DNA of 64,000 nucleotides from Poriferisodalis sp965204125 (GTDB taxonomy: Bacteria > Actinomycetota > Acidimicrobiia > Acidimicrobiales > Poriferisodalaceae). Where the stretch lies: assembly GCF_965204125.1 (NCBI RefSeq), contig NZ_OZ241968.1, positions 1,674,001 to 1,738,000 of the forward strand, in the 5' to 3' direction. The notes under the pieces are model-generated. The model was given only the letters and a program-made list of their open reading frames with translations, was not told the DNA's origin and searched no databases. This document shows, piece by piece, positions 25,483 through 34,393 of the stretch (the stretch's first letter is position 1; each line of letters begins with the position of its first letter). The translations under genes were made by a program, and so were the position numbers.

Positions 25483-26244
25483 TCAGACGCTCCAGCCGCC
25501 GTCGACGTGGATCGTCTGACCGGTGATGTAGCTGGCGCCGGCGCACAGGAACAGGCACGCGTCGGCGTACTCGGCGGCGGTGCCGGGACGGCCGAGCGGC
25601 AGCGACTCGGAGTCTTCGAAGACCGTCGCCCAGCGGATCGGGAAGTTGGTGGAGTCGGGGTGCACGTAGCTGGGGGAGATGGCGTTCACCCGCACCTCGG
25701 GGGCGAGGCCGCGTGCCAGCTCCTTGGTGAGCGTGATGAGGCCGCCCTTGGCGACGCTGTAGGGCGAGCTGGAGCCGCCGCCTCGCCAGCCCGACATGGA
25801 CGAGGTGTTCACGATGGCCCCGCGTGCTTCGGTGAGGTACGGCGCAGCGGCTTTGGCAGTGCGGAAGGCCGACAGCAGGTTGATCGACAGCGCCTCTGCC
25901 CACAGTTCCTCGGTCTGCGATTCGAGATCGTCGGCCGGGATGGTCTGCAGGGTGACAGGATGCCCGGCGATGTTCAGCAGGTAGTCGATGCCGCCCATCC
26001 GCTCGGCGGCAGCTTCGACCATGGCCACCACCGAGTCGTTGTCGCGCAGGTCGCATGGCGCTTCGAACACGTCGAGGTCGTCCCCCCGCAGCGCCTGAAC
26101 GGTGCCGGTGAGCCGCTCGCCGGGCAGGTCGGCGATGGCCACCGTGGAGCCGTTCTCGGCGAACGTACGGGTGACGCCGAGGCCGATGCCGCTGGCCCCG
26201 CCGCTGACGATGCTCCGTTTGCCGGTGAGATCGGCGCTGATCAT
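25483..26244 (-). CDS. Short-chain dehydrogenase/reductase
   Basis: 253 residues. A classical SDR: cofactor motif SGGASGIGLG near residue 15, NIAGHP, catalytic Ser in NTSSMSGW, and Y-x-x-x-K in PYSVAKGG, with the C-terminal GQTIHVDGGWSV. The Asp at the end of beta 2 (AIADLPGER) suggests NAD rather than NADP. A GGGGG precedes ATG 26244. It lies 31 bp downstream of the dioxygenase gene, in the same direction. Confidence 0.92.
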   Translation of the reverse strand: MISADLTGKRSIVSGGASGIGLGVTRTFAENGSTVAIADLPGERLTGTVQALRGDDLDVFEAPCDLRDNDSVVAMVEAAAERMGGIDYLLNIAGHPVTLQTIPADDLESQTEELWAEALSINLLSAFRTAKAAAPYLTEARGAIVNTSSMSGWRGGGSSSPYSVAKGGLITLTKELARGLAPEVRVNAISPSYVHPDSTNFPIRWATVFEDSESLPLGRPGTAAEYADACLFLCAGASYITGQTIHVDGGWSV

Positions 26245-26275
26245 GTGGCGGCCCCCTTCGTTGATCGGTGATCGC

Positions 26276-27640
26276 TCATGAGCCCTGCGGCAGGTACTGG
26301 TCGTGGCACCATGGGTCGAGCCGCAGGCTGAGCTCGCGCAGGCGGCCGTGGAACTCGTCGCGGGGCACGTGGCACAGGCGGATGTGGCGGCCCGATGCGG
26401 GGTCAAACTCGGTGCGGCCGTGCATGACCCGGTGGTTGTCGATGAGCACGCCCTGACCGGGCTCGACCCGGATGGCGGCGGTGAACTCGGGGCTCAGCAT
26501 GCGGTTGCTGTAGGCCCGGATGGCGTCGTAGAGGCGGTCGACATCGCTTGGCGGCACGTCGAGCGGGCCGAGCGCCCGGTCGAAGTAGCGGATGCCGCTG
26601 AGGCGTCCGAACTCGTCGAGCCGGATGACCGGGCTGCGGCTGCGCAGGTTGATCTCGCCGGGGTGACGCCGCACATGTGTGACGGGCAGCGTGGTGAGGG
26701 CCTCGAATGCGTCGGGCTCGTCGACGCGCAGCGACTCGGCGATGGCGAAGCCGTCCACGTAGGTGCTCATGCCGCCGACATCGGTGTTGACCAGGCAGTG
26801 GAAGATGTCGATGCCGGGCGGGGAGTAGTAGAAGGCGTCGTCGATGTGGGGCGCCTGGGCCATGCCGGTCTTGGCGCCCAGCTTGGCGACGGGCTCGGCG
26901 CGCACGTCGTAGATGCGGCCATAGACGGTCGTCTCGTGGATGGGGCCGACGAGGTTGGCGAGGTGCTCGGTGCAGGCGGGGTCGCTGCCGAGGTTGTCGA
27001 TGCGCACGATGCCGTATTGGGCCAAGAGCCGGTAGGAGTGCAGTTGGCCGGCGCCGCCGTCGCTGGCGTCGGCCCAGTCGACGGTGGGGAAGTCGTTGGC
27101 GAGTTCGGCCCGCCAGGTGGCGGGCTGCCAGTCGGCCCTGCGCTGGCGAGCCTCGTCGTCGTAGGCGTTCGCCGCGAGCCAGTCGCTGCCATAGGTGGAA
27201 CAGTGCCCGCCCGGCCACGTCAGCACCAAGTCGCCATTGCAGGGCCCGGCACTCGCAGGCGCGATGTCGGGCGGGATGCTCGCCACGGTCGTGAAGCGGA
27301 TGCCGTCAGCGGGGTTGCCGCACTCGGCACACCAGCAGCAGTGCCGCAGCCACTGCGCTGAGTAGGTGCGTTGGCGGCCGTTGGCGAAGGTGACATGCAC
27401 CTGGCGTCCATCGATTGCCGCGCCGGTCACGGCAGGTGCGTCAGCGATGCCGAGCCGGTTGCCGAGATACGGGTTGTAGGTGGTGATGCCGCCCACAGCC
27501 CCGTGCACTGCGGCATCAGTCGGCGGATTCGGCGCCGTCTCGTGTGCATCGTGCGCTACTGGCACAGATTCCGGCATTGTCGAGGCTCGGGATGACCGGC
27601 CCGACGGCGACGCCGACAACCCAGCCGACGGCTCGCTCAC
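26276..27640 (-). CDS. Gamma-butyrobetaine-hydroxylase-like Fe(II)/2-oxoglutarate dioxygenase
   Basis: 454 residues. An N-terminal DUF971-type zinc domain (WLRHCCWCAECGNP) is followed by a TauD/TfdA domain with the iron facial triad: H-x-D in APHIDDAFYYSPPG and distal His in DNHRVMHGR, plus the 2-oxoglutarate Arg in RHIRLCHV. This two-domain order is that of gamma-butyrobetaine hydroxylase and trimethyllysine hydroxylase, which hydroxylate trimethylammonium compounds. The natural substrate here is uncertain. GTG 27640 begins 3 bp after the enolase gene stop; the first 40-50 residues look disordered and ATG 27577 could be the true start. Confidence 0.88.
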   Translation of the reverse strand: MSEPSAGLSASPSGRSSRASTMPESVPVAHDAHETAPNPPTDAAVHGAVGGITTYNPYLGNRLGIADAPAVTGAAIDGRQVHVTFANGRQRTYSAQWLRHCCWCAECGNPADGIRFTTVASIPPDIAPASAGPCNGDLVLTWPGGHCSTYGSDWLAANAYDDEARQRRADWQPATWRAELANDFPTVDWADASDGGAGQLHSYRLLAQYGIVRIDNLGSDPACTEHLANLVGPIHETTVYGRIYDVRAEPVAKLGAKTGMAQAPHIDDAFYYSPPGIDIFHCLVNTDVGGMSTYVDGFAIAESLRVDEPDAFEALTTLPVTHVRRHPGEINLRSRSPVIRLDEFGRLSGIRYFDRALGPLDVPPSDVDRLYDAIRAYSNRMLSPEFTAAIRVEPGQGVLIDNHRVMHGRTEFDPASGRHIRLCHVPRDEFHGRLRELSLRLDPWCHDQYLPQGS

Positions 27641-27643
27641 CGG

Positions 27644-28849
27644 TCAATCGCTTCCGTCGCCGGCCGCATCGAGTGTGTGGGCAGCCACGAGTTCTTCATT
27701 CAGCTCCACGCCGAGGCCGGCGCCGGTCGGCAGCGCTGCGTAGCCGTCGACGATGTCGGGCTCGGGTGGGTGCACCAGCTCGGTGCGCAGGCGGGACGGT
27801 CCCAGCCGGGACGAACGGAATTCCACCATCGGGATGGTCAGCGCTGCTGCTTGGAGATGGAAGTTGGCGACGTCGGTGATGCCGGTGGCGAAGCTGTGGG
27901 GGATGAGCTGCGCGCCGTGCAGCTCGCACAGCTCGGCGATGCGTATCAGCTCGGTGAACCCTCCGGCGCGGCTGACGCCGGGTTGCACCAGCGACACCCT
28001 GCCGGTGGTCAGCCATTCCCGCACCTCCCAGCGCCCGGCTGCGAACTCGGCACCGCCCACCCGGATGGGCGATACGGCTGCGAGGCGGGCATGGCCGGCC
28101 AGGTCGTCGTGGCGCAGCGGTGCTTCGGCGAAGGCCACGTCGAAGTCTTCGATGCGTCGCAGCGTCCAGGCGGCGTCGTGCCAGTCCCACCAGCGGTAGC
28201 CGAAGTCGAGCGCCATGGTGAGCTCGTCGCCGAGCGCTTCCCGGCAGTTGCCGACGAACTCCACGACGGCTCGGTCGGACACCTCATCGCCGAACAGCAC
28301 CGGCACCTTGACCGCGGTGAGGCCCTGGTCGGCGGCGATGGCGGCCTGACGGGTGATCTCGTCGAGCACCGCAGACATCGGCCCGTCGTAGATGTCGCCC
28401 GGGTAGCAGGTGGCATACGGCCGGATGCGCTCGGTGCGGGCGCCGCCGAGCAGCTTGTACACGGGCAGGCCGAGCTGGCGCCCGGCGAGGTCGTACAGAG
28501 CGATGTCCACGGCCGAGTACGCCTGGATGTAGGTGCCGCGGCGCCCGTGGTAGAAGCTGCCGTGGTACGCCCGGTCGTACAGTGCTGCGGCTTCGATCGG
28601 ATCGGCACCCACCACCACGTCGGTGATGCCCTGGCTCCAGAAGTGAATGGTGCGCTGGTCGATCATCGCCTTGACGACGGCGGGCGTGCACACCGACTCG
28701 CCGATGCCGACCCGCCCGTCCTCGTCGGTCACCTTGACGAGCAGCGTTTCCTCGGAGCCTTCGGCGAAGGCGTTCCCGACAGCAGGCACCGACACGATGA
28801 GCGCTTCGACCGCAGCAACCGGGCACGGCTTGCGGGCCGTCGCCGTCAT
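27644..28849 (-). CDS. Enolase-superfamily (mandelate racemase/muconate lactonizing) enzyme
   Basis: 401 residues. An N-terminal capping domain is followed by the barrel with metal ligands in TMALDFGYRW (Asp), DVAFAEAPL (Glu) and IRVGGAEFAAG (Glu), a base Lys in LTAVKVPVL and a His in LIPHSFATG. The Lys plus His pattern suggests a mandelate-racemase-like acid sugar dehydratase or a racemase. It is first in a run with the dioxygenase, SDR and Asp/Glu-racemase-like genes, so all may process one carboxylate. Confidence 0.88.
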   Translation of the reverse strand: MTATARKPCPVAAVEALIVSVPAVGNAFAEGSEETLLVKVTDEDGRVGIGESVCTPAVVKAMIDQRTIHFWSQGITDVVVGADPIEAAALYDRAYHGSFYHGRRGTYIQAYSAVDIALYDLAGRQLGLPVYKLLGGARTERIRPYATCYPGDIYDGPMSAVLDEITRQAAIAADQGLTAVKVPVLFGDEVSDRAVVEFVGNCREALGDELTMALDFGYRWWDWHDAAWTLRRIEDFDVAFAEAPLRHDDLAGHARLAAVSPIRVGGAEFAAGRWEVREWLTTGRVSLVQPGVSRAGGFTELIRIAELCELHGAQLIPHSFATGITDVANFHLQAAALTIPMVEFRSSRLGPSRLRTELVHPPEPDIVDGYAALPTGAGLGVELNEELVAAHTLDAAGDGSD

Positions 28850-28920
28850 GTCCGCACTAACCCCGGACCAGCCGGGCGCGCCTGCTGGCTGCCTCGCTCC
28901 GCGTGGCATTCGCCGTCACT

Positions 28921-29655
28921 TCAGCCGCCGATGGGGCTCTGTGCTGTGAGGCCACCGTCCACAGTAAACACGCTGCCTGAGACGAAACTGGCCGCGGGGC
29001 CCGCCAGCCAGGCGACCACTTCGGCGACGTCATCGGGGGTGCCAAGGCGGCCGATGGGATGGCGCTTGATGGCTGCCTGCCGGGCCGCGGCGGGGTCCGC
29101 TTCAAGGTCGAACACGGTGTCGGCGAGCGCGGTCGCGATCCAGCCAGGACTGACCGCCACGCAACGGATGCCTTGACGGCCGTGATCGATCGCGATGGCC
29201 CGGGTGAGGGCCTCGACGGCACCTTTGGACGCGTTGTAGACGGCCATGCCGGCGTCGGCGTGGGTTGCCGCGATCGACGCGATGTTGATGATGACGCCGC
29301 CGTCGGTCTGGTTCGACATGTGACGCACGGCAGCACGGCACATGTTGAACACACCCCGCACGTTGACGTCCATGACGCGGTCGAATTCCTCATCAGTGGT
29401 GTCGGCGACGGTCTTCTCCACCTGCACGCCGGCGTTGTTCACCACCACATCCAGCCGCCCGAACCGCTCAACGGCGGCGGCCACCAGCGCATCGGCCTGG
29501 GCCGGATCGGCCACATCGGTCTGCAGCCACCCAGCGCCTGCCAGATCGGGCTCCCGCCGGCTGCCGGTCAGCACGTCCCAGCCGTCAGCCAGGAACCGCC
29601 GTGCAATCGCTTCGCCGATCCCCGAGCTCGCCCCCGTCACCACCACACTGCTCAC
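28921..29655 (-). CDS. Short-chain dehydrogenase/reductase
   Basis: 244 residues. Classical SDR with VVVTGASSGIGEA, VNNAGVQ, Ser in NIASIAA, Y-x-x-x-K in VYNASKGA and GSVFTVDGGLTAQ. A basic SRREPD after beta 2 favours NADP. GTG 29655 is preceded by GAGGGGG. It is transcribed in the same direction as the enolase gene, 71 bp upstream of it. Confidence 0.92.
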   Translation of the reverse strand: MSSVVVTGASSGIGEAIARRFLADGWDVLTGSRREPDLAGAGWLQTDVADPAQADALVAAAVERFGRLDVVVNNAGVQVEKTVADTTDEEFDRVMDVNVRGVFNMCRAAVRHMSNQTDGGVIINIASIAATHADAGMAVYNASKGAVEALTRAIAIDHGRQGIRCVAVSPGWIATALADTVFDLEADPAAARQAAIKRHPIGRLGTPDDVAEVVAWLAGPAASFVSGSVFTVDGGLTAQSPIGG

Positions 29656-29874
29656 GGCCGCCCCCTCGTCGATGACTCTGCCGCTCCCTGCATCCCGTTT
29701 CCTCACTCCCTTGATCGCCGGCTCGGTCGCTGCCGCTGCGGCGCTGAATCGTCGCGGTAGTTGGCAGGCTTGCAGCATGGCTCATCGGCACCACGCTTCC
29801 GGTACTTCCCCGGTGTCGCCCAGCGTTCGCAGCGGCTCGGCCAGCGGAGTCGGACGGCGTGGAGGTTCGATGTC

Positions 29875-30240
29875 GTGAGGATTGTCGCGATTGATCACGT
29901 GCAGCTGGCGATGCCGCCCGGCGCCGAGGCTGACGCGCAGGCGTTCTACGAGGGACTGCTCGGTGTGCCGCGTGTGCCCAAGCCGGCGCACTTGGAGCGA
30001 CGCGGCGGCTGCTGGTTCGAGAGCGACGCGATCAAGATCCATCTGGGCGTCGAGGAGCCATTCCGTCCCGCTCGCAAGGCCCATCCCGCCCTGCACGTGC
30101 AGGATCTTCCCGCACTCGTTGAGCTGCTCCGTGGCGCTGGCGTCGACGTCCGGGACGACGAGCCGCTCGCGGGTTACGACCGCGTCTACGTGGACGATCC
30201 CTTCGGCAACCGTCTTGAGTTGCTGGAGCCGCGCACCTGA
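29875..30240 (+). CDS. VOC-fold (glyoxalase-like) protein
   Basis: 121 residues. A single VOC module pair: AIDHVQLAMPPGAEADAQAFYEGLLGVPRV, then HPALHVQDLPALVELL and VDDPFGNRLELLEP. Metal ligands His (DHVQL), His (HPALHV) and Glu (LELLEP) are in place. This small type is common near catabolic genes and may be a lyase or an isomerase. GTG 29875 is used because GGAGG lies just upstream. Confidence 0.85.
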   Translation: MRIVAIDHVQLAMPPGAEADAQAFYEGLLGVPRVPKPAHLERRGGCWFESDAIKIHLGVEEPFRPARKAHPALHVQDLPALVELLRGAGVDVRDDEPLAGYDRVYVDDPFGNRLELLEPRT

Positions 30241-30258
30241 CAGGCGCAGCCGCGGCAA

Positions 30259-31410
30259 TCAGGGACGGAACGATTCGAGTTTCAGAACGGGGTCAGTCCA
30301 GCCCTCGTCGGTGAACAGCGTCCCTGCAAGCCGGCCGATCTCATCTGCCGACTTGGCGGCCGAGCCGCAACCGCCCACCGCGACGGCGACGCGGTCGTCC
30401 ACCCAGTCGATCCACGGCAGGTCGTGCGGCGTGTTCGTGACCACGCAGGGCTTGAAGTCGCGCGACCGGATCGTGCGGTCGGGGAGGAACTCCCGCAACC
30501 GGGCCTCAAGGTCGCCCGCTTCGGCCACGCTCCCGCCGCTGCGGAACCAGTCGACCACAGTGGGCACGTCGTCGGCCATGGTGGCGGCAGGGTCGTAGCC
30601 GCCGATCTTCAGCATGACCCGACCGTCGGGGAACCGAACGGGCGGCACCCAGTAGACGTCGTGACGCGGATCTTCCTCGCAGGTGGCCGGGTCGGTCCGG
30701 GAGATCAGGCTCGGCAGCGCCGGGCCGTCGTCGAGCTCGGCCATCAGGATCGTCCGCAAGCTGCGCTCGAGCGGCAGGTCGACGCCGACCAGCTCAGCCG
30801 CCCACGCGCCGGTGCACAGCAGTACGCCCTGCGCGAGCACCGTGTCGTTGCCGAAGGTCAGCTGCACGCCGTCAGGCGTCGGCACGGCCGCCGAGACGGG
30901 CGCGTCGATGACGGTCCCGCCCGCCGCGGCCGCCAGCCGGCTCTGCGCCGCGACCATCCGCCGCGGGTTGATGTGTCCCGCCGGCGCGGCTTCGAGGATG
31001 ATCGCGTCCGCGCTCGACATGTCGATCCCGAAGCGCTCTGCGACCTCCTCAGCGGTGACCTCGCGTGCATCGACATTGAGTTCGACCGCATGGGCGAGAT
31101 CCGCATGCGGGTTCGCCCCCGAATAGACAAGACCGGTGCCCGAATGAAACGCGATGCCCGAGCGTTCTTCGATGTCGGCGTATCTGCCGATCGAGCGGAT
31201 CGCCAAGTGTGACCAAGCGGGATCCGGATCGATCATCCGAGTGATGCGGCCCTCGTCGTAGTGGCTCGCAAACGGACCGTTTGACGAGGCGTAGTCCTCC
31301 GGCTCACCCGGCCCGATCAGCGCGACCGAATGCCCGGCCTCTGCGAGATGCCTCGCGGCAGCACTGCCGATCAGCCCTCGCCCGACAACCGCTACCTCAA
31401 AGCTCGACAC
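30259..31410 (-). CDS. FAD-dependent amine/amino-acid oxidase (DAO family)
   Basis: 383 residues. N-terminal VAVVGRGLIGSAAARHLAEAG is the FAD-binding Rossmann motif; the remainder follows the DAO/sarcosine-oxidase pattern, including VLLCTGAWA and a C-terminal IDWVDDRVAVAVGGCGSAAKSADEIG. It probably oxidises a secondary amine or an amino acid to an imine with release of peroxide. This fits a nearby betaine-type hydroxylase but no direct link is shown. The VOC gene converges on it with an 18-bp gap. Confidence 0.87.
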   Translation of the reverse strand: MSSFEVAVVGRGLIGSAAARHLAEAGHSVALIGPGEPEDYASSNGPFASHYDEGRITRMIDPDPAWSHLAIRSIGRYADIEERSGIAFHSGTGLVYSGANPHADLAHAVELNVDAREVTAEEVAERFGIDMSSADAIILEAAPAGHINPRRMVAAQSRLAAAAGGTVIDAPVSAAVPTPDGVQLTFGNDTVLAQGVLLCTGAWAAELVGVDLPLERSLRTILMAELDDGPALPSLISRTDPATCEEDPRHDVYWVPPVRFPDGRVMLKIGGYDPAATMADDVPTVVDWFRSGGSVAEAGDLEARLREFLPDRTIRSRDFKPCVVTNTPHDLPWIDWVDDRVAVAVGGCGSAAKSADEIGRLAGTLFTDEGWTDPVLKLESFRP

Positions 31411-31460
31411 GCCAGCAAGCTAGATGCTCCCGACGCCGGCTATCTCGTCTGTAGTGAGTG

Positions 31461-31862
31461 TCACTCGCTGGGGACATAGACGAGGACGCTGCCCGCGACG
31501 AGGTCGGTCACCGAGCGGCGGTCCTTGCGCAGCAGGATGAGTGCACCGTCGACGACCAGGGCGAATCCGAAGGTCACGATCCAGAGGAGCAACCTGAAGT
31601 TCTCGCGGATGAACATCCGGCCCCAGCCGAATCGTGAGCCGTCTCGCCGCACAGCGAAGATCCCGGCGAGCTGCTTGCCAGGCGTCTGTCCTCGTCCCAG
31701 CACGAAGAGCCACCAAACGAGGATCACAAAGACGAGCGGCCAGAACACGAGGATCAGCACCAGGAAGAAATCGTCGATCAGCGCAGCCATCAATCGCCGA
31801 AACGGACCCGCTGCGAAGTCGCTCACGGAGCCATCGCGCTCAGGCGGCTGCTCGGGCTCCAT
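31461..31862 (-). CDS. RDD-family membrane protein (paralogue 1)
   Basis: 133 residues. RDD domain with the R-x(6)-D helix (RRLMAALIDDFFL), a second helix, the GRGQTPGKQLAGIFAV loop and a C-terminal TM (LLLWIVTFGFALVVDGALILL) ending in RRSVTDLVAGS. RDD proteins include small Na+/H+ antiporter-like and unknown membrane proteins. It lies 43 bp downstream of a clear paralogue in the same direction. Confidence 0.87.
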   Translation of the reverse strand: MEPEQPPERDGSVSDFAAGPFRRLMAALIDDFFLVLILVFWPLVFVILVWWLFVLGRGQTPGKQLAGIFAVRRDGSRFGWGRMFIRENFRLLLWIVTFGFALVVDGALILLRKDRRSVTDLVAGSVLVYVPSE

Positions 31863-31905
31863 CGTCACGGGCGGGATTGTTGCAGACAGTCGACGAGACG
31901 GTCGG

Positions 31906-32316
31906 CTACCGCGACAGCGCGGAGGTATGGACGATGGTGCTGTTGCGGACTCGGTCGGCAACCGTCCGGGGTTCGTCGCTGAGCACGAGCAGCGTGATGT
32001 CGATGACGATGCCGAGGCCGAGCGTGAAGGCCCAAGTCATGACCTTGAAGATCTCGCGCACCAACATCTGACCCCAGCCGAACCGCTCACCGTCAGGCGT
32101 CACAGCCACCAGCCCGAACACCTGCTTGCCGGGCGTCTGCCCGCGTGACAGAGCGACGAGCCACCACGCGGCATACGCGATCACGATGTACCAGAACACC
32201 AAGGCCGACATCAGAATCACAGCGTCCAGCGCAAGTGCGGCGAGGCGGCGTGCCAGTGCAGCGGCCATGCCGTCGGGATCCGAGCGGTCGTCTGGCGGCT
32301 CAGGCTCCCCGGACAC
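31906..32316 (-). CDS. RDD-family membrane protein (paralogue 2)
   Basis: 136 residues from GTG 32316. It has the same layout as its neighbour: RRLAALALDAVIL, LSRGQTPGKQVFGLVAV, FGWGQMLVREIFKVMTW and RTVADRVRNS. The two may form a heteromeric membrane complex; function is unknown. Confidence 0.87.
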   Translation of the reverse strand: MSGEPEPPDDRSDPDGMAAALARRLAALALDAVILMSALVFWYIVIAYAAWWLVALSRGQTPGKQVFGLVAVTPDGERFGWGQMLVREIFKVMTWAFTLGLGIVIDITLLVLSDEPRTVADRVRNSTIVHTSALSR

Positions 32317-32431
32317 GAGCGGAGTCTGTCAGGCCGATGCAGGTCCAAGCCCACATCAGGACCATGCAGATCGCAGACGGCGACGCCACGGTGCGGACCG
32401 TGGCGGTCTGACTTGCTGAACCAGGCTGGAG

Positions 32432-33442
32432 TTACCAGGTGCTCGCCAACTTCCGCAGGCTGGCCAGGCCGAATTGGCGGTCGTGGCACCACCACCAGGC
32501 GTAGCTGGATACGCCACCGTTGGTGAGGTCGTATGAGTCGGTGATCTGGCGCAGGTGGTAGATCGACAGGTAGGCCTCGGCGTGGGCGTAGGCGACGACC
32601 GATGGATCCCAGCGCTCGGTGTCGGTGCTGGCCCACTCGTAGGCGTGGGCGAACGTAGCTGTGGCAACACGCACGGCGGCCGGCACGACCTCGGCCGACC
32701 AGTCGCGCACTGCTGCCTGCACCTGGTCGGTCTCGGCCGGTGACGGATCCGGAACGTCGGGATCATCACGCGCTGACAGGTAGCTGTGGAGCATGTCGGC
32801 GTGCTCCTGATGGCTGACCAGCGTTCCCGCAACTGCGGCGTCGAGGTCGCACCTTTCACGGTCGAGCGCCGGCGGAGCCACGGGCGGCGGCCACACCACC
32901 GGGCCGGGAACGACATGGGTGAGGCACAACCCGAGCGAGCTCGAAGCGCTCACCTCGTTCGCTAGCTCCATGACTGCCTGGAGGGCCTCGTGCATGCCTG
33001 AAGGCCATCGCACATCAGGGCTGCTGAACGATCGCAGCGCAACGCCGTGGTCGTAGAGGACAGGGTCAGCCTCTGGCGCTGCGTGCGGGCGGCTCGCCAG
33101 TCCGTCCAAAGTCGCGTCCCAGCAGCGCGGATATGCCCGGCGGCACATCTCGTTCGCGTCGTACGGCGAGACAGCCCGGGTCGCGATGTCGCCCAGCAGC
33201 GCCGCGGCCATGGCGACCTGGAGCCCGTCGTCGGGCGGGTCGCTGCCAGGTCCGGGAATGCCGGGAAGCCCATCGGCGGCAGTCGCCATCTCGTCGCACG
33301 CGCGTACAACGAATTCGGACCAATCGATGGACTCGGTCGTCGGCAGCGCTGCGCGCCACGCCTCATGGGCGCCGTGCACCAGCCAAGCCGGCCGCTCGGC
33401 GGAGTCGTAGTCGGGAAGGATGCGTGTGGTGAGTTGTGTCAT
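32432..33442 (-). CDS. Hypothetical protein, 336 residues
   Basis: I do not recognise this family. The protein is soluble, rich in Ala, Asp and Trp, largely helical by composition, with no signal or transmembrane segment. Short Trp/Tyr-rich stretches (HAYEWASTDTERW, YAWWWCHDRQFGL) lie in the C-terminal third. The ATG at 33442 was chosen over a codon 9 bases upstream. It borders the defence island and is divergent from the Phd/RelE pair. Coding character is good (strong third-position GC), so I regard it as a real gene. Confidence 0.6.
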   Translation of the reverse strand: MTQLTTRILPDYDSAERPAWLVHGAHEAWRAALPTTESIDWSEFVVRACDEMATAADGLPGIPGPGSDPPDDGLQVAMAAALLGDIATRAVSPYDANEMCRRAYPRCWDATLDGLASRPHAAPEADPVLYDHGVALRSFSSPDVRWPSGMHEALQAVMELANEVSASSSLGLCLTHVVPGPVVWPPPVAPPALDRERCDLDAAVAGTLVSHQEHADMLHSYLSARDDPDVPDPSPAETDQVQAAVRDWSAEVVPAAVRVATATFAHAYEWASTDTERWDPSVVAYAHAEAYLSIYHLRQITDSYDLTNGGVSSYAWWWCHDRQFGLASLRKLASTW

Positions 33443-33478
33443 GGCCCGCAACGTACGAAGGGGCTGTCACAAGTCCGG

Positions 33479-33508
33479 TTGGAGTCTGGTATCTCACCGT
33501 GGCACAAT
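33479..33508 (+). promoter_or_regulatory. Promoter of phd/relE-like pair
   Basis: TTGGAG (33479-33484) and CACAAT (33503-33508) are separated by 18 bp. The ATG at 33516 begins 7 bases after the -10, so the transcript is probably leaderless. Confidence 0.5.
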
Positions 33509-33515
33509 TGTGGTC

Positions 33516-33785
33516 ATGACAACTGAATCGCTGCGCACCGTGAAGGACCGCTTCTCGGAATTCGTTGAACGGGTTCACAGCACTCACGAGAGGATCTTCA
33601 TCACTCGCAACGGCATGTCTGCTGCGGTACTCATGAGTCCCGACGATCTCGAGTCCATTGAGGAAACGCTGGCGATCCTGTCCGACCCCGATGCGATGAA
33701 AGAGATCGCTCAGGCGGAACGCGAAATCGCCGAAGGTGACGTCGTGCGCGGCGTGGAGGCTGTCAGGGCGCTTCGGGCGCAGTGA
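33516..33785 (+). CDS. Phd/YefM-type antitoxin
   Basis: 89 residues. N-terminal LRTVKDRFSEFVERVHSTHERIFITRNGMSAAVLMSPDDLESIEETLAIL is the standard Phd/YefM fold (DNA binding and dimerisation); the acidic C-terminal half neutralises the toxin. The gene overlaps the RelE-type toxin by 4 bases (GTGA). The upstream promoter and leaderless start support ATG 33516. Confidence 0.9.
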   Translation: MTTESLRTVKDRFSEFVERVHSTHERIFITRNGMSAAVLMSPDDLESIEETLAILSDPDAMKEIAQAEREIAEGDVVRGVEAVRALRAQ

Positions 33786-34066
33786 ATGCAACGCCGTACG
33801 GCATCGTTTTCGCGCGTTCCGCTGCTGCTGCGATCGCTGAACAGCTTCCGGAGTCGGTCGTTTCAGCCGTCCTCGAGCTGATTGCAGGCGACTTGGCGGA
33901 AGCGCCGCGTCGAGTCGGAACACCATTGGGTGGTGAGCTCGATGGCCGATGGGCAGCACGCCGCGGTACGTACCAGATCGTGTACCGCATCGACGATGCG
34001 CGACGGGAAGTCTTCATACTCCGGGTGGCGCACCGTCGAGATGCCTACAGACGCCTCGACAGCTAG
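33782..34066 (+). CDS. RelE/ParE-type toxin
   Basis: 94 residues. Typical RelE fold: YGIVFARSAAAAIAEQLPESV, GTPLGGELDGRWAARRGTYQIVYRIDD and VFILRVAHRRDAYR. The basic and aromatic residues that RelE toxins use for ribosome-dependent mRNA cleavage (R in GTYQIVYRI, the C-terminal HRRDAYR) are present. GTG 33782 overlaps the antitoxin stop. The pair looks intact and functional. Confidence 0.9.
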   Translation: MNATPYGIVFARSAAAAIAEQLPESVVSAVLELIAGDLAEAPRRVGTPLGGELDGRWAARRGTYQIVYRIDDARREVFILRVAHRRDAYRRLDS

Positions 34067-34074
34067 CGGCACCG

Positions 34075-34190
34075 GTTCTCGATCGCGACAACTCCAGCAC
34101 CGGGATCGCCTGGTCTCGCGTGATCACAAGCGCAGGCCGGGCCTTCTGGTTCGGCGTTGCAAGCAGCCGCGGTTCGAGCCGAACTGCTAC
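34075..34190 (-). pseudogene. MazF/PemK-type toxin remnant
   Basis: In the minus-strand frame starting at 34190 one reads ARPALVITRDQAIPVLE, the hallmark segment of actinobacterial MazF/PemK toxins (usually preceded by a start and RG.iWw). Here the expected N-terminus is missing and the sequence loses resemblance after about 34090, close to the relE stop. It follows directly on an antitoxin-like reading frame, so I read it as a truncated toxin. Confidence 0.45.
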
Positions 34191-34393
34191 GGCTCGGCCT
34201 CGGTCATGGCGATCGAATTGGCCAATGCTGCGGCGTCCTCGTCTGGCCCCTGCGGAACTTGCCGGTACGACTCGGCAATCGCTTCACCTTCGCGTGCGCG
34301 CCGAACGCTGTCGGCCTCGACCAGATCGCTTGGCGCGACCCGGTCCGCCCAGCCTTCCAGCGCTGCCGCCCGCTGCGCCCGCGTGCGCTTCAT
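34187..34393 (-). CDS. Putative antitoxin of a broken MazEF-type pair
   Basis: 68 residues from ATG 34393, basic N-terminal helix (KRTRAQRAAALEGWADRV) and acidic tail (DEDAAALANSIAMTEAEP), the charge pattern of small antitoxins. It is immediately followed by the MazF-like fragment. Its ATG overlaps the stop of the upstream ATPase-like fragment by 4 bases, so it may have inherited translational coupling. Family assignment is by context, not by a recognised motif. Confidence 0.45.
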   Translation of the reverse strand: MKRTRAQRAAALEGWADRVAPSDLVEADSVRRAREGEAIAESYRQVPQGPDEDAAALANSIAMTEAEP

